From: Nocardioides immobilis
GTDB lineage: Bacteria; Actinomycetota; Actinomycetes; Propionibacteriales; Nocardioidaceae
Assembly (NCBI RefSeq): GCF_003515065.1
Contig: NZ_QXGH01000023.1
Coordinates: 62,001 to 126,000 of the forward strand
Direction of reading: 5' to 3'
Length of the DNA stretch: 64,000 bases
Numbering within the stretch: the stretch's first letter is position 1; each line of letters opens with the position of its first letter. Below the pieces are notes generated by a model. That model saw only the letters and a program-made list of their open reading frames with translations, searched no databases and was not told the DNA's origin. Positions 16,350-24,410 of this stretch are shown here, piece after piece. A program made the translations under genes and the position numbers.

Positions 16350-17324
16350 TCAGCCTTCGCCGAGGACCTCGTCCTCCGACGCCGCGAACGTGTCGCACTC
16401 GTCGAGGGAGCCCTCTTCGTAGCCGACCATGAACCAGTGCTTGCGCTGGGCCGAGGAGCCGTGGGTCCAGGACTCCTCGGTGACCTGGCCCTGGGTCTTG
16501 CGCTGGATGTAGTCGTCACCGACGGTCGAGGCAGCCTCGAGCGCGAGGTCGATGTCCTCCTGCGAGAGGTCGAGCAGGAGGACCTCGCCCGCCTCGTCCT
16601 CGGTCTCCGTCGCATGGTGGGCCCAGAGGCCCGCGTAGCAGTCGGCCTGGAGCTCCAGCCGGACGCCGGGGGACGTCGGGCCGGTCTCCTGGGTGCGGAC
16701 CTTGCCCATGAAGCCGAGGAGGTTCGAGATGTGGTGCCCGTACTCGTGGGCGAGCACGTAGTACTCGACGAATCCTCCGTCGGGCCCTCCGAGCTGCTGC
16801 TCGAGCACCTGGTCGAAGAAGGTGGTGTCGTAATAGATCGTCTCGTCCGCCGGGCAGTAGAACGGGCCAACCGATGAGTCGGCGCCGCCGCAGGCGGTGC
16901 TGACCGAGCCGGTGAAGGTGATCAGTGCCTCTTCCGGTCGGAAGTCGCTGCCGAGCTCGGTGTCCCAGTAGTTCGTGAGGGAGTTCTCGATCGCGACCCG
17001 GCCGCAGTTCTGCGGATCCTCGTTGGCGTCCTCACCGGTCTCACAGTGGTCGTAGCGACCGCTGTCCTTGGCGTCGCCCAAACGGGCGGGGGAGTAGGCC
17101 GCGCTGCCGGACGTCCCGCCCCCACCGAGCAGGTCGACGCCGGTGCACTGGGTGATGATCACGAGGACGATGATCAGGATGAGGCCGCCGATTCCCCCCT
17201 TGCCACCGATGCCGCCGGGGATCGGGAGGCGCATGCCGGAGCCGCCCCCCATGCCGCCGCCACTGCCGCCGACATCGCGGACGCGAGACCTGTCGAGCCG
17301 AGCCTTCGGATTGAATCGCACCAC
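16350..17324 (-). CDS. ypfJ: YpfJ/KPN_02809-family neutral zinc metallopeptidase
   Basis: 324 aa starting at the first of two tandem GTG codons (17324), with TAGGGT 6 bases upstream (17331-17336). A Gly-rich basic N-terminus with GGSGGGMGGGSG is followed by one transmembrane helix (about 47-60). The exterior domain contains HEYGHH (193-198), the HExxH-like zinc motif of the YpfJ family, and paired cysteines (C94/C107, C145/C157). The downstream ELQADCYAGLWAHH supplies the usual third-ligand region. It is probably a surface protease; the substrate is unknown. Confidence 0.92.
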   Translation of the reverse strand: MVRFNPKARLDRSRVRDVGGSGGGMGGGSGMRLPIPGGIGGKGGIGGLILIIVLVIITQCTGVDLLGGGGTSGSAAYSPARLGDAKDSGRYDHCETGEDANEDPQNCGRVAIENSLTNYWDTELGSDFRPEEALITFTGSVSTACGGADSSVGPFYCPADETIYYDTTFFDQVLEQQLGGPDGGFVEYYVLAHEYGHHISNLLGFMGKVRTQETGPTSPGVRLELQADCYAGLWAHHATETEDEAGEVLLLDLSQEDIDLALEAASTVGDDYIQRKTQGQVTEESWTHGSSAQRKHWFMVGYEEGSLDECDTFAASEDEVLGEG

Positions 17325-17391
17325 GGCAGCACCCTAGGGGATCGTCCCGTTTGGGCCGCTGTGTCCGCTCCGTGGGAGACTGAGCCACGTC

Positions 17392-18990
17392 ATGATCACG
17401 GTTCACCAGCTCGAGGTCAGAGCCGGTGCCCGGCTTCTGATGGAGGACGTCACCTTCCGCGTGGCCGCGGGCGACAAGGTCGGCCTGGTCGGCCGCAACG
17501 GCGCCGGCAAGACCACGCTCACGAAGATCCTCGCCGGCGAGGCACTGCCGGCCGGAGGCTCGGTGACCGCGGGCGGTGAGGTCGGCTACCTGCCGCAGGA
17601 TCCACGCACGGGTGACCCCGACCAGCTCGCCCGCGACCGGATCCTGTCCGCGCGTGGCCTCGACGACGTCGTACGACGACTCCGGGCGGCCGAGATCGAG
17701 ATGGGCAGTGACGACCCGACGGTGCGGGAGCGGGCGATGCGGCGCTACGAGCGCGCCGACGCCGAGCTGCACGCCGGAGGTGGGTACTCCGCGGAGTCGG
17801 AGGCGGCGACCATCGCCCACAGCCTCGGCATCACCGACCGGCTGCTCGGTCAGGAGCTCAAGACGCTCTCCGGCGGCCAGCGGCGCCGGGTCGAGCTGGC
17901 CCGGATCCTCTTCTCCGACGCGGAGACCCTGCTCCTGGACGAGCCCACCAACCACCTCGACGCCGACTCGATCGTGTGGCTGCGGGACTTCCTCAAGGCG
18001 TTCAGCGGCGGCCTGGTCGTGATCAGCCACGACACCGACCTCCTGGAGACCACGGTCAACCGGGTGCTGCACCTCGACGCCAACCGAGCGGCCATCGACA
18101 CCTACAACATGGGGTGGAGGGCCTACCTGCAGCAGCGGGAGACCGACGAGAAGCGGCGCAAGCGCGAGCGCACGAACGCCGAGGCCAAGGCGAAGACGCT
18201 CACCGACCAGGCCAACAAGATGCGGGCCAAGGCCACCAAGGCGCAGGCCGCGCAGTCGATGCTCAAGCGCGCCGAGCGGATGCTCGCCGGTGTCGAGGCC
18301 GAGCGCCAGTCGGACAAGGTGGCGCGGATCGCGTTCCCCAAGCCGGCTCCCTGCGGCAAGACGCCGCTCACGGCCGCCGAGCTGTCGAAGTCGTACGGCT
18401 CGCTGGAGGTCTTCACCGACGTCGACCTGGCCATCGACAAGGGGTCACGCGTGGTCATCCTCGGCCTCAACGGCGCGGGCAAGACCACGCTGCTGCGGAT
18501 CCTCGCCGGCATCGACAAGGCCGACACCGGCGAGGTCGTCCCCGGCCACGGGCTGAAGCTGGGCTACTACGCGCAGGAGCACGAGACCCTCGACGTCAGC
18601 CGCACCGTGCTCGAGAACATGCAGTCGGCAGCGCCGCAGCTCACCGACACCGAGGCCCGCTCGGTCCTGGGCTCGTTCCTCTTCTCCGGCGAGGACGCGC
18701 ACAAGCCGGCCGGCGTGCTGTCCGGTGGCGAGAAGACCCGGCTCGCGCTGGCCAGCCTCGTCGTCTCGGCCGCCAACGTGCTGCTGCTCGACGAGCCCAC
18801 GAACAACCTCGACCCCGCCTCTCGCGAGGAGGTGCTGGCCGCGATCCGCTCCTACGAGGGCGCGATCGTGCTGGTCACCCACGACGAGGGCGCCGTCCAC
18901 GCGCTCGAGCCCGACCGGGTCCTGATCCTCCCCGACGGCGTCGAGGACCTCTGGAACGTCGACTACGCCGACCTCGTCGCGCTCGCCTGA
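17392..18990 (+). CDS. ABC-F family ATP-binding protein
   Basis: 532 aa with two ABC domains and no membrane segments. The first has Walker A GRNGAGKTT (34-42), signature LSGGQRRRVELA and Walker B LLLDEPTNHLD. The second has GLNGAGKTT, LSGGEKTRLALA and VLLLDEPTNNLD. Between them is the charged ABC-F linker (residues about 245-305, KRRKRERTNAEAKAKTLTDQ). The missing long C-terminal coil places it nearer EttA/Ybit-like housekeeping factors than Uup. ABC-F proteins act on ribosomes (translation factors or antibiotic protection); which applies here is unclear. No attenuator-like leader is seen, arguing against an inducible resistance gene. Confidence 0.92.
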   Translation: MITVHQLEVRAGARLLMEDVTFRVAAGDKVGLVGRNGAGKTTLTKILAGEALPAGGSVTAGGEVGYLPQDPRTGDPDQLARDRILSARGLDDVVRRLRAAEIEMGSDDPTVRERAMRRYERADAELHAGGGYSAESEAATIAHSLGITDRLLGQELKTLSGGQRRRVELARILFSDAETLLLDEPTNHLDADSIVWLRDFLKAFSGGLVVISHDTDLLETTVNRVLHLDANRAAIDTYNMGWRAYLQQRETDEKRRKRERTNAEAKAKTLTDQANKMRAKATKAQAAQSMLKRAERMLAGVEAERQSDKVARIAFPKPAPCGKTPLTAAELSKSYGSLEVFTDVDLAIDKGSRVVILGLNGAGKTTLLRILAGIDKADTGEVVPGHGLKLGYYAQEHETLDVSRTVLENMQSAAPQLTDTEARSVLGSFLFSGEDAHKPAGVLSGGEKTRLALASLVVSAANVLLLDEPTNNLDPASREEVLAAIRSYEGAIVLVTHDEGAVHALEPDRVLILPDGVEDLWNVDYADLVALA

Positions 18991-18994
18991 CATG

Positions 18995-19057
18995 CGTCGT
19001 ACCTGAAGTTTCGGCCCCGAATTCCGCGGAAGAGGGGCCGAAACTTCAGGTACGACG
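18995..19057. repeat. Perfect 24-bp inverted repeat between convergent genes
   Basis: Arms 18995-19018 and 19034-19057 are exact reverse complements (24 of 24 bases). They are separated by a 15-base loop containing an imperfect small palindrome around GAATTCCGCGGAA. The element fills almost the whole gap between the ABC-F stop (18990) and the permease stop (19059) and can serve both strands. There is no T-run, so it could be a Rho-independent-like terminator of actinobacterial type, a transcript 3'-end stabiliser or a dispersed REP-like repeat. The arm cores read ACCTGAAGTTTCGGCCCC. Confidence 0.9.
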
Positions 19058-19058
19058 G

Positions 19059-21602
19059 TCACTCCTCGGCGATCGCCTCGAGCACGTTCATCCTGGACGC
19101 CCGGATCGAGGGGATGACGGCGGCGAGGACGCCGACGACGACCGCGATCACGAGGAACACCACCAGCTGGGTGATGGGCAGGGCAAGACTGCTCAGTTCG
19201 CTCTTGAGGGTCTCGCGCAGCGTCACGCCGATCACGAGCCCGAGACCCAGGCCGAGCACCGCACCCAGCAGGGCGATCGCCACCGACTCGAGGGTGATCA
19301 TCCGTCGCAGCCGGCGCCGGCTCATGCCGATCGCGCGCAGCAGCCCCACCTCACGGGTCCGCTCGATGACGCTCAGGCCAAGCGTGTTCACGATGCCGAA
19401 GACGGCGATCACGATCGCCAGGGCGAGCAGCCCGTAGATGATGTAGAGCAGCTGGTTGACCTGGTCGCGGATCGAGTCGCTGAAGCCCTCCTTGTCGTAG
19501 ACGGCGACGATCGGTACGTCGGAGGCCGCCTCGTCCAGGTCGTCCTTCACGGCCTCGGGGTTCGCGCCGTCGGCCAGCAGGATGCTGATCGACGAGTCCT
19601 GCCGGGTCAGCCCGGCCTCCGCGAGCTGGTCGATCGGCACGTTGATCGGTGCCGTCACCTCGGAGGACTCCACGATCCCGACGACGTCGACCTCGAGCTT
19701 CGTGCCGCCGGGGAAGGAGAGCTCCAGCGGATCGCCCAGCCCGAGGTCGTGCTCCTCGGCGAAGTCGTCGAACACGACCGCTTCGGCGCCCTGCGCGTCG
19801 GTCGTGCCCTCGACCACGTCGAGGTCGTAGACGTCGTCGAACTGGTCGTCGTTGCCGGCGACGGACTCGGTCTTGCCGTCGTACTTGGCGCCGACCCATT
19901 GCTGTCGGCTGAGGACCGACACCCCGTCGACGTCCTCGAGAGCATCGCCGACCGTCGTGGAGAACGGCATGTACGCCACGCTCTGCACCAGGTAGTCGGC
20001 CGTGAACTCGTCGTCGACGAGGTCGTCGATCGACTTGTTCATCGACGCGGCGAGCACGCCGATCGTCGACACCAGCGCGAGCCCGATCATCAGGGCCGAC
20101 GCGGTGGCGCCCGTGCGGCGGGGGTCGCGCAGGGCGTTCTCGCCCGCGAGCCGGCCCGAGGTCCCGAACAGCCGGCCGAACAGGGCGCGGCAGGCGAGGA
20201 GCACGGGCTTGCCGATGATGGGGCTGATCACTGCGACGGTGAGGATCCAGATGACGCCGGCGATGCCGACCCAGAGCGCGTCAGGGCCGGGGGCACCCAC
20301 CACACCCCAGGCAGCGAGCGCCGCACCGACGACCAGGAGCGCGCCACCGATGGTCGCGCGACGGCCGAGTGGTGCGGGTGCGTGGGGTGCCTCCGCCCGC
20401 ATCGCCGCGACCGGAGCGACCCGCCCGGCCCGCCGCGAGGGGACGTAGGCGGCGACCATCGTGACGACCACGCCGACGGCGTAGCTGACGATGACGGCGG
20501 TCGCGGTCAGGTCGAGGGCGTTGCCGGCGATGTCGAGACCGATCGCGCGGAACAGCGCCGCCAGGCCTCGGGCCAGCACCCAGCCGAGACCGATGCCGAG
20601 CGTCGAGGCGAGGAAGGACAGCACCAGCGCCTCGAACAGGACTGAGCGGGTGACCTGCTCCCGTGCGGCGCCGAGCGCGCGCATGAGGGCGAGCTCGCGC
20701 GAGCGCTGCGCGACCAGGATCGTGAACGTGTTGAGGATGATGAAGCCGCCGACGAGGACGGCGATGCCGGCGAAGACGATCAGGAAGATGTTGATGATGC
20801 CCAGGAACTCGCCGATGGCGGCCTGGGACTCGTCGGCGACCTTGTCGCCGGTGGCCGCCTCGAAGTCGTCGGGGATCACTTCCTCGGCCGCGTCGGCGAG
20901 CTCCTTCTGCGACACCCCGTCCGCGGCGGTGAGGCTGACGCGGTTGTAGACGTCGTTGCCGTTGAGGAACAGCTTCTGCGCGGCCTCGGTGGAGAAGATC
21001 AGCAGGGTCGCGCCGGCGGTGCCGCCACCGTTGAACTCGGCAGTGCCGACGAGCGTGGCGGTCTGCTCGATCTCGCCGTACGGCGCCAGCAGCTGCACCT
21101 CGTCGCCGAGCTCGTAGTCGCCGTTCTCGGCGGCAGCGGTGTCGAGGACGACCTCGTCCGTGCCCTCCGGCCAGTGACCCGTGTCGAGCTCGAGGATCGA
21201 CCCGCCCTCCATGTTGGGACCGTCGTGGTAGTTGAACGCCAGCGTCGGCGCGCCGGTGCCGCCCACCAGCGTGCCGTCGGACGCGAGCAGGTTCATCCCG
21301 AACCCGGCGATGTCGCCGTCCGCGCGGTCGACCTCGGGCAGCGCCTCGAGATCGGCGATCACCTTGGGCGTCACCACGTTCTCCGGCGTGCCCGAGTAGC
21401 CCGCGTCGAACTCGGCGAAGTCCTTCGCCCGGACCACTCCGTCGGGGGTCGAGCCGTAGATGATCCCGTCGAACGTGGACGACAGGCCGTTGCTGAACAC
21501 CAGCACGCCGGAGAGGAACGCGACGCCGAGCACGATCGACAGCCCGCTCATGACGAGCCGGACCTTCCGCGCAAGCAGGTTGCGCAGGGTCAGCTTGAAC
21601 AT
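19059..21602 (-). CDS. FtsX/MacB-type ABC transporter permease
   Basis: 847 aa from ATG 21602. It has two FtsX domains. An N-terminal transmembrane helix (about 15-37) is followed by an exterior MacB periplasmic-core-like domain (40-260) and three helices (about 265-370). There is then a central pair of helices near 420-450, a second exterior core (about 490-700) and three C-terminal helices (715-835). The family works with a separate ATPase to extrude lipids, peptides or lipoproteins, or in mechanotransmission. The ATPase gene lies immediately upstream with one base between stop and start, so they form one exporter. Confidence 0.93.
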   Translation of the reverse strand: MFKLTLRNLLARKVRLVMSGLSIVLGVAFLSGVLVFSNGLSSTFDGIIYGSTPDGVVRAKDFAEFDAGYSGTPENVVTPKVIADLEALPEVDRADGDIAGFGMNLLASDGTLVGGTGAPTLAFNYHDGPNMEGGSILELDTGHWPEGTDEVVLDTAAAENGDYELGDEVQLLAPYGEIEQTATLVGTAEFNGGGTAGATLLIFSTEAAQKLFLNGNDVYNRVSLTAADGVSQKELADAAEEVIPDDFEAATGDKVADESQAAIGEFLGIINIFLIVFAGIAVLVGGFIILNTFTILVAQRSRELALMRALGAAREQVTRSVLFEALVLSFLASTLGIGLGWVLARGLAALFRAIGLDIAGNALDLTATAVIVSYAVGVVVTMVAAYVPSRRAGRVAPVAAMRAEAPHAPAPLGRRATIGGALLVVGAALAAWGVVGAPGPDALWVGIAGVIWILTVAVISPIIGKPVLLACRALFGRLFGTSGRLAGENALRDPRRTGATASALMIGLALVSTIGVLAASMNKSIDDLVDDEFTADYLVQSVAYMPFSTTVGDALEDVDGVSVLSRQQWVGAKYDGKTESVAGNDDQFDDVYDLDVVEGTTDAQGAEAVVFDDFAEEHDLGLGDPLELSFPGGTKLEVDVVGIVESSEVTAPINVPIDQLAEAGLTRQDSSISILLADGANPEAVKDDLDEAASDVPIVAVYDKEGFSDSIRDQVNQLLYIIYGLLALAIVIAVFGIVNTLGLSVIERTREVGLLRAIGMSRRRLRRMITLESVAIALLGAVLGLGLGLVIGVTLRETLKSELSSLALPITQLVVFLVIAVVVGVLAAVIPSIRASRMNVLEAIAEE

Positions 21603-21603
21603 C

Positions 21604-22377
21604 TCACGCGACCCCGCGGCGTTCCGCGGCCAGCGTCTGGAGCGCGGTCATGTGCTCGAGGATCTGCTCGCGCTCCGGGTTGCTGATCTCGTCGACGACC
21701 AGGCCGTCGGCAAGGAAGACCACCCGGTCGCAGTACGACGCCGCGACCGGGTCATGGGTCACCATCACCACGGTCTGGCCGAACTCGTCGACACTGCGCC
21801 GCAGGAACGAGAGGACCTCGGCGCCCGACGTGCTGTCGAGGTTGCCCGTCGGCTCGTCGGCGAAGACGATCGACGGCTTGCTGGCCAGCGCGCGGGCGCA
21901 GGCGACCCGCTGCTGCTGGCCGCCCGACATCTCGCTCGGTCGGTGGCTCAGCCGGTCCCGGAGGCCGACGGCGTCGACCACGGTGTCGAACCACGCCTGG
22001 TCGGGCTTCGTGCCGGCCAGGTTGAGGGGGAGCAGGATGTTCTCCCGTGCGGTCAGGGTCGGGATCAGGTTGAACGCCTGGAAGACGAACCCGATCCGCT
22101 CCCGACGCAGCGTCGTGAGTGCCTTGTCGCTCAGGCCGGAGAGCGAGGTGCCGTCGACCTCGATGGTGCCCGAGGTCGGGGTGTCGAGGGCAGCGAGGCA
22201 GTGCATCAGGGTCGACTTGCCGGAGCCGGAGGGGCCCATGATCGCGGTGAACTTCCTGGCTGCGAGATCGACGGTGACGCCGGCTAGGGCGTGGACTTCC
22301 GACTGTCCGGAGCCGTAGACCTTGCGGAGGTCGACGGCACGCGCGGCAACAGGCGGGCGATGGGGGGCGCTCGTCAT
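21604..22377 (-). CDS. ABC transporter ATP-binding protein (MacB/LolD-type)
   Basis: 257 aa from ATG 22377, with a CAGGGT hexamer 6 bases upstream. It has Walker A GPSGSGKST, the Q-loop VFQAFNLIPTLTA, signature MSGGQQQRVACARAL, Walker B IVFADEPTGNLD and H-loop VMVTHDPVAA. The Q-loop 'FQ.FNL.P.LTA' and DEPTGNLD are hallmarks of the MacB/LolD/FtsE group that partners with FtsX-like permeases. The permease gene follows with 1 base between, so this pair forms a two-gene operon. The short upstream gap contains a 10-base GGGATATCCC palindrome (22414-22423) of unknown use. Confidence 0.95.
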   Translation of the reverse strand: MTSAPHRPPVAARAVDLRKVYGSGQSEVHALAGVTVDLAARKFTAIMGPSGSGKSTLMHCLAALDTPTSGTIEVDGTSLSGLSDKALTTLRRERIGFVFQAFNLIPTLTARENILLPLNLAGTKPDQAWFDTVVDAVGLRDRLSHRPSEMSGGQQQRVACARALASKPSIVFADEPTGNLDSTSGAEVLSFLRRSVDEFGQTVVMVTHDPVAASYCDRVVFLADGLVVDEISNPEREQILEHMTALQTLAAERRGVA

Positions 22378-22439
22378 GCCATCACCCTGCCCGATCAGTG
22401 GTGATGCCGCATCGGGATATCCCCTGAGAAGCCCCTGGC

Positions 22440-23555
22440 TCATCTCGGGGTGGGAAGCAGCAGCGCGGAGTCGCCGAACTCGTGCCACAGGTAGCGTGCG
22501 TCCACGGCTGCCGCGTAGGCCCGTTGCGTCAGCTCCGCGCCGGCCACCGCCTCCACCAGCAGCAGGTGCGAGGCCTCGGGGTCGTGCCACCCGGTGATCA
22601 GGCCGTCGACGATGCGCGGTGGGTCCGCCGGCGTCACCACCCGGGAGGTCCAGCCGCGGGCCGGGACCAGCCTGCTGCCGTCCCGCTCGGGCTCGACCGC
22701 GGACTCGAGGGCCCGGGTGACGGTGGTGCCGACCGCGATCACCCGGCCGCCACCTGCCCGCGCCGCATTGACCACCGCAGCGGTGGTGGCGGTGACCTCG
22801 AACCGCTCGGCCTGTGGCGCCTCGCCGGCCTCCTGTGAAGACACGCCGGTGTGCAGCGTGACCGGGGCGACCATCACCCCACCGGCGACCAGCCGGGTCA
22901 CCAGCTCGCTCGTGAACGGCCGCCCGGCCGACGGCATCTCGGCGCTGCCCGGCCGGTGCCCGAACACGGTCTGGTAGTCGCTGAGCGGGTAGCGGTCGGC
23001 CAGGTAGCCGTAGGAGATCGGGCGCCCGTAGCGGCGCGCTGCCGCGGCCAGGTCGCCCTCGGCCTCTGCCCGCCACAGCCGGTTGCCGGTGCCGGTCGGG
23101 GAATTCACCAACGACACTGAGTGTGCCGAGGTCGACTCGACCGAGATGGACGGCGCGACGAGGCGCAGCCGGGCCACGCCCGCAGCGACCTCGAGCACGT
23201 CGCCGACCTCGGCGTCGAGCACCGCGCGATCGGCATCGGGCGCCCGTCGTACCTCCACGACCCAGGTGTCATCCGGGAGCGGGATCGCGAGGTGGACGAC
23301 CACCGGGCCGTGCCGGTCCGACAGTGCGTCCAGCTGGGCGGCGACCGTCGCCGAGTCGTTGACGACGACGACGTCGCCCGGGCGGAGGTGCTCGGTGAGA
23401 TGGGTGAACCGGGTGTGGGTCAGCCCGCGGTCGGCGTCGGCGACCAGCAGCCGAACCCGGTCCCGGGCGACGCCCCGTCGCTCCGCCGGCGCCGGGGCGA
23501 ACACGCTCCGCGGCGCCGCGAAGCTGGTCGCGGGGCGCTCGTCCAGGAGTGGCAT
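22440..23555 (-). CDS. queA: QueA-like S-adenosylmethionine:tRNA ribosyltransferase-isomerase
   Basis: 371 aa from ATG 23555 (MPLLDERPATSF), 1 base after the stop of the SDR gene. Family landmarks are present: LRPGDVVVVNDSATVAAQL near the N-terminus, RYGRPISYGY, YQTVFGHRPGSAEMPSAGRPFT, and the C-terminal SHLLLVEAVAG. QueA transfers the ribosyl unit of SAM to 7-aminomethyl-7-deazaguanine in tRNA, making epoxyqueuosine. No tgt, queG or preQ1 gene lies nearby. The actinobacterial relatives diverge from proteobacterial QueA, so the exact substrate is less certain than the fold. Confidence 0.8.
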   Translation of the reverse strand: MPLLDERPATSFAAPRSVFAPAPAERRGVARDRVRLLVADADRGLTHTRFTHLTEHLRPGDVVVVNDSATVAAQLDALSDRHGPVVVHLAIPLPDDTWVVEVRRAPDADRAVLDAEVGDVLEVAAGVARLRLVAPSISVESTSAHSVSLVNSPTGTGNRLWRAEAEGDLAAAARRYGRPISYGYLADRYPLSDYQTVFGHRPGSAEMPSAGRPFTSELVTRLVAGGVMVAPVTLHTGVSSQEAGEAPQAERFEVTATTAAVVNAARAGGGRVIAVGTTVTRALESAVEPERDGSRLVPARGWTSRVVTPADPPRIVDGLITGWHDPEASHLLLVEAVAGAELTQRAYAAAVDARYLWHEFGDSALLLPTPR

Positions 23556-23556
23556 G

Positions 23557-24297
23557 TCAGGCCCCCGCCCGCTCGGCGAGCCTGAGGCCGTTGCGCAGTG
23601 CCGGAAAGTCGGCGGCCCGGTAGCGGCCCGACGGTGGGCGGCTCGCCAGCAGCGCGAGCAGGTGCGGCACCACGGTCTCCGGGAGCGGCCGGTCCGAGAT
23701 GTCCTCGCCCGGGAACCAGTCCTGGTGCATCTGGGTGCGCATGTCACCGGGGTCGACGGCGTACGCCGTGATCGCGTCGTTCTCGGCGGCGAACGTCAGC
23801 GTGATGTGGTCGAGCCCCGCCTTCGAGGCGCTGTAGAGGCCCCAGCCGGCGTAGTGCTCGACCGCGGCGTCGGACGAGATCGACAGCAGCACGCCGTTCG
23901 ACGCGGCGAGCACCGGGAGCATCAGGGAGGTCAGCACGAGCGGAGCGCCGACGTTGCTGCGCCAGACGTACTGGAGGTCCTCGGGCGTGGTGTCGGCGAG
24001 CAGCCGGTGTCGAGTCTCCCCGCTGATCGGGCCCAGGGCACTGGCGTTGTGGACGAGCAGGTCCAGCCGGCCGAGGTCGGTGACCGCCGCCAGGAGTGCG
24101 TCGCGGTGCCCGGCGGCGGTGACGTCGCCGGGGATCGCGGTGATGCGCTCCGCCCCGGGAAGCTCGCGGAGGAGGTCGAGGCGGGCGGCGTCACGGCCGT
24201 CCGTGACGACCTGCCAGCCCTGGTCGGCGAGAGCGGCCACCAGAGCGCGGCCGAGTCCGGCGCTGCCGCCGGTGATGAGTGCAGTCTTCGAGTTCAT
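23557..24297 (-). CDS. SDR family NAD(P)-dependent oxidoreductase
   Basis: 246 aa from ATG 24297. It is a classical SDR: the Rossmann motif TGGSAGLG (9-16), NAS in LLVHNASALG, the catalytic Ser in SISSD and YSASK (Tyr/Lys). It is active by motif; the substrate is unknown. It is the first gene of an apparent operon with the queA-like gene. The promoter at 24304-24334 has the 19-bp spacer and central dyad of MerR-family targets, so induction by a MerR/SoxR-like sensor is likely. No MerR gene is in the window. Confidence 0.92.
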   Translation of the reverse strand: MNSKTALITGGSAGLGRALVAALADQGWQVVTDGRDAARLDLLRELPGAERITAIPGDVTAAGHRDALLAAVTDLGRLDLLVHNASALGPISGETRHRLLADTTPEDLQYVWRSNVGAPLVLTSLMLPVLAASNGVLLSISSDAAVEHYAGWGLYSASKAGLDHITLTFAAENDAITAYAVDPGDMRTQMHQDWFPGEDISDRPLPETVVPHLLALLASRPPSGRYRAADFPALRNGLRLAERAGA

Positions 24298-24303
24298 GCC
24301 TCA

Positions 24304-24334
24304 ATCCTGAAACTTCAAGTGAAGTTGAAGTCAA
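24304..24334 (-). promoter_or_regulatory. MerR-type promoter (19-bp spacer with central palindrome), leaderless
   Basis: On the minus strand TTGACT (24334-24329) and CAGGAT (24309-24304) are separated by 19 bases. A perfect 16-bp palindrome, AACTTCACTTGAAGTT (24311-24326), is centred in the spacer. An overlong spacer with a central dyad is the hallmark of MerR-family activated promoters. The ATG (24297) lies 6 bases after the -10, so the mRNA would be leaderless. Confidence 0.75.
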
Positions 24335-24410
24335 CCCCTTCCGTGGGCGAGCTCGGCGAACGTCGCAATACATCGAACGGATCATGCGCATCGACGCTGA
24401 GGAGGGCAGC

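Noticed and set aside
18995..19057. The long inverted repeat as ends of an insertion sequence or MITE
   Set aside because: Only 15 bases lie between the arms, there is no transposase and no flanking direct repeat is visible; a hairpin is the simpler reading.
17976..20645. An 889-residue plus-strand frame across the hairpin and antisense to the permease
   Set aside because: High-GC open frame without motifs, crossing two well-supported genes and the 24-bp inverted repeat.
22440..23555. A preQ1 riboswitch controlling the QueA-like gene
   Set aside because: The gene is second in an operon with 1 base between stop and start, and no structured leader precedes the operon; the promoter is leaderless.
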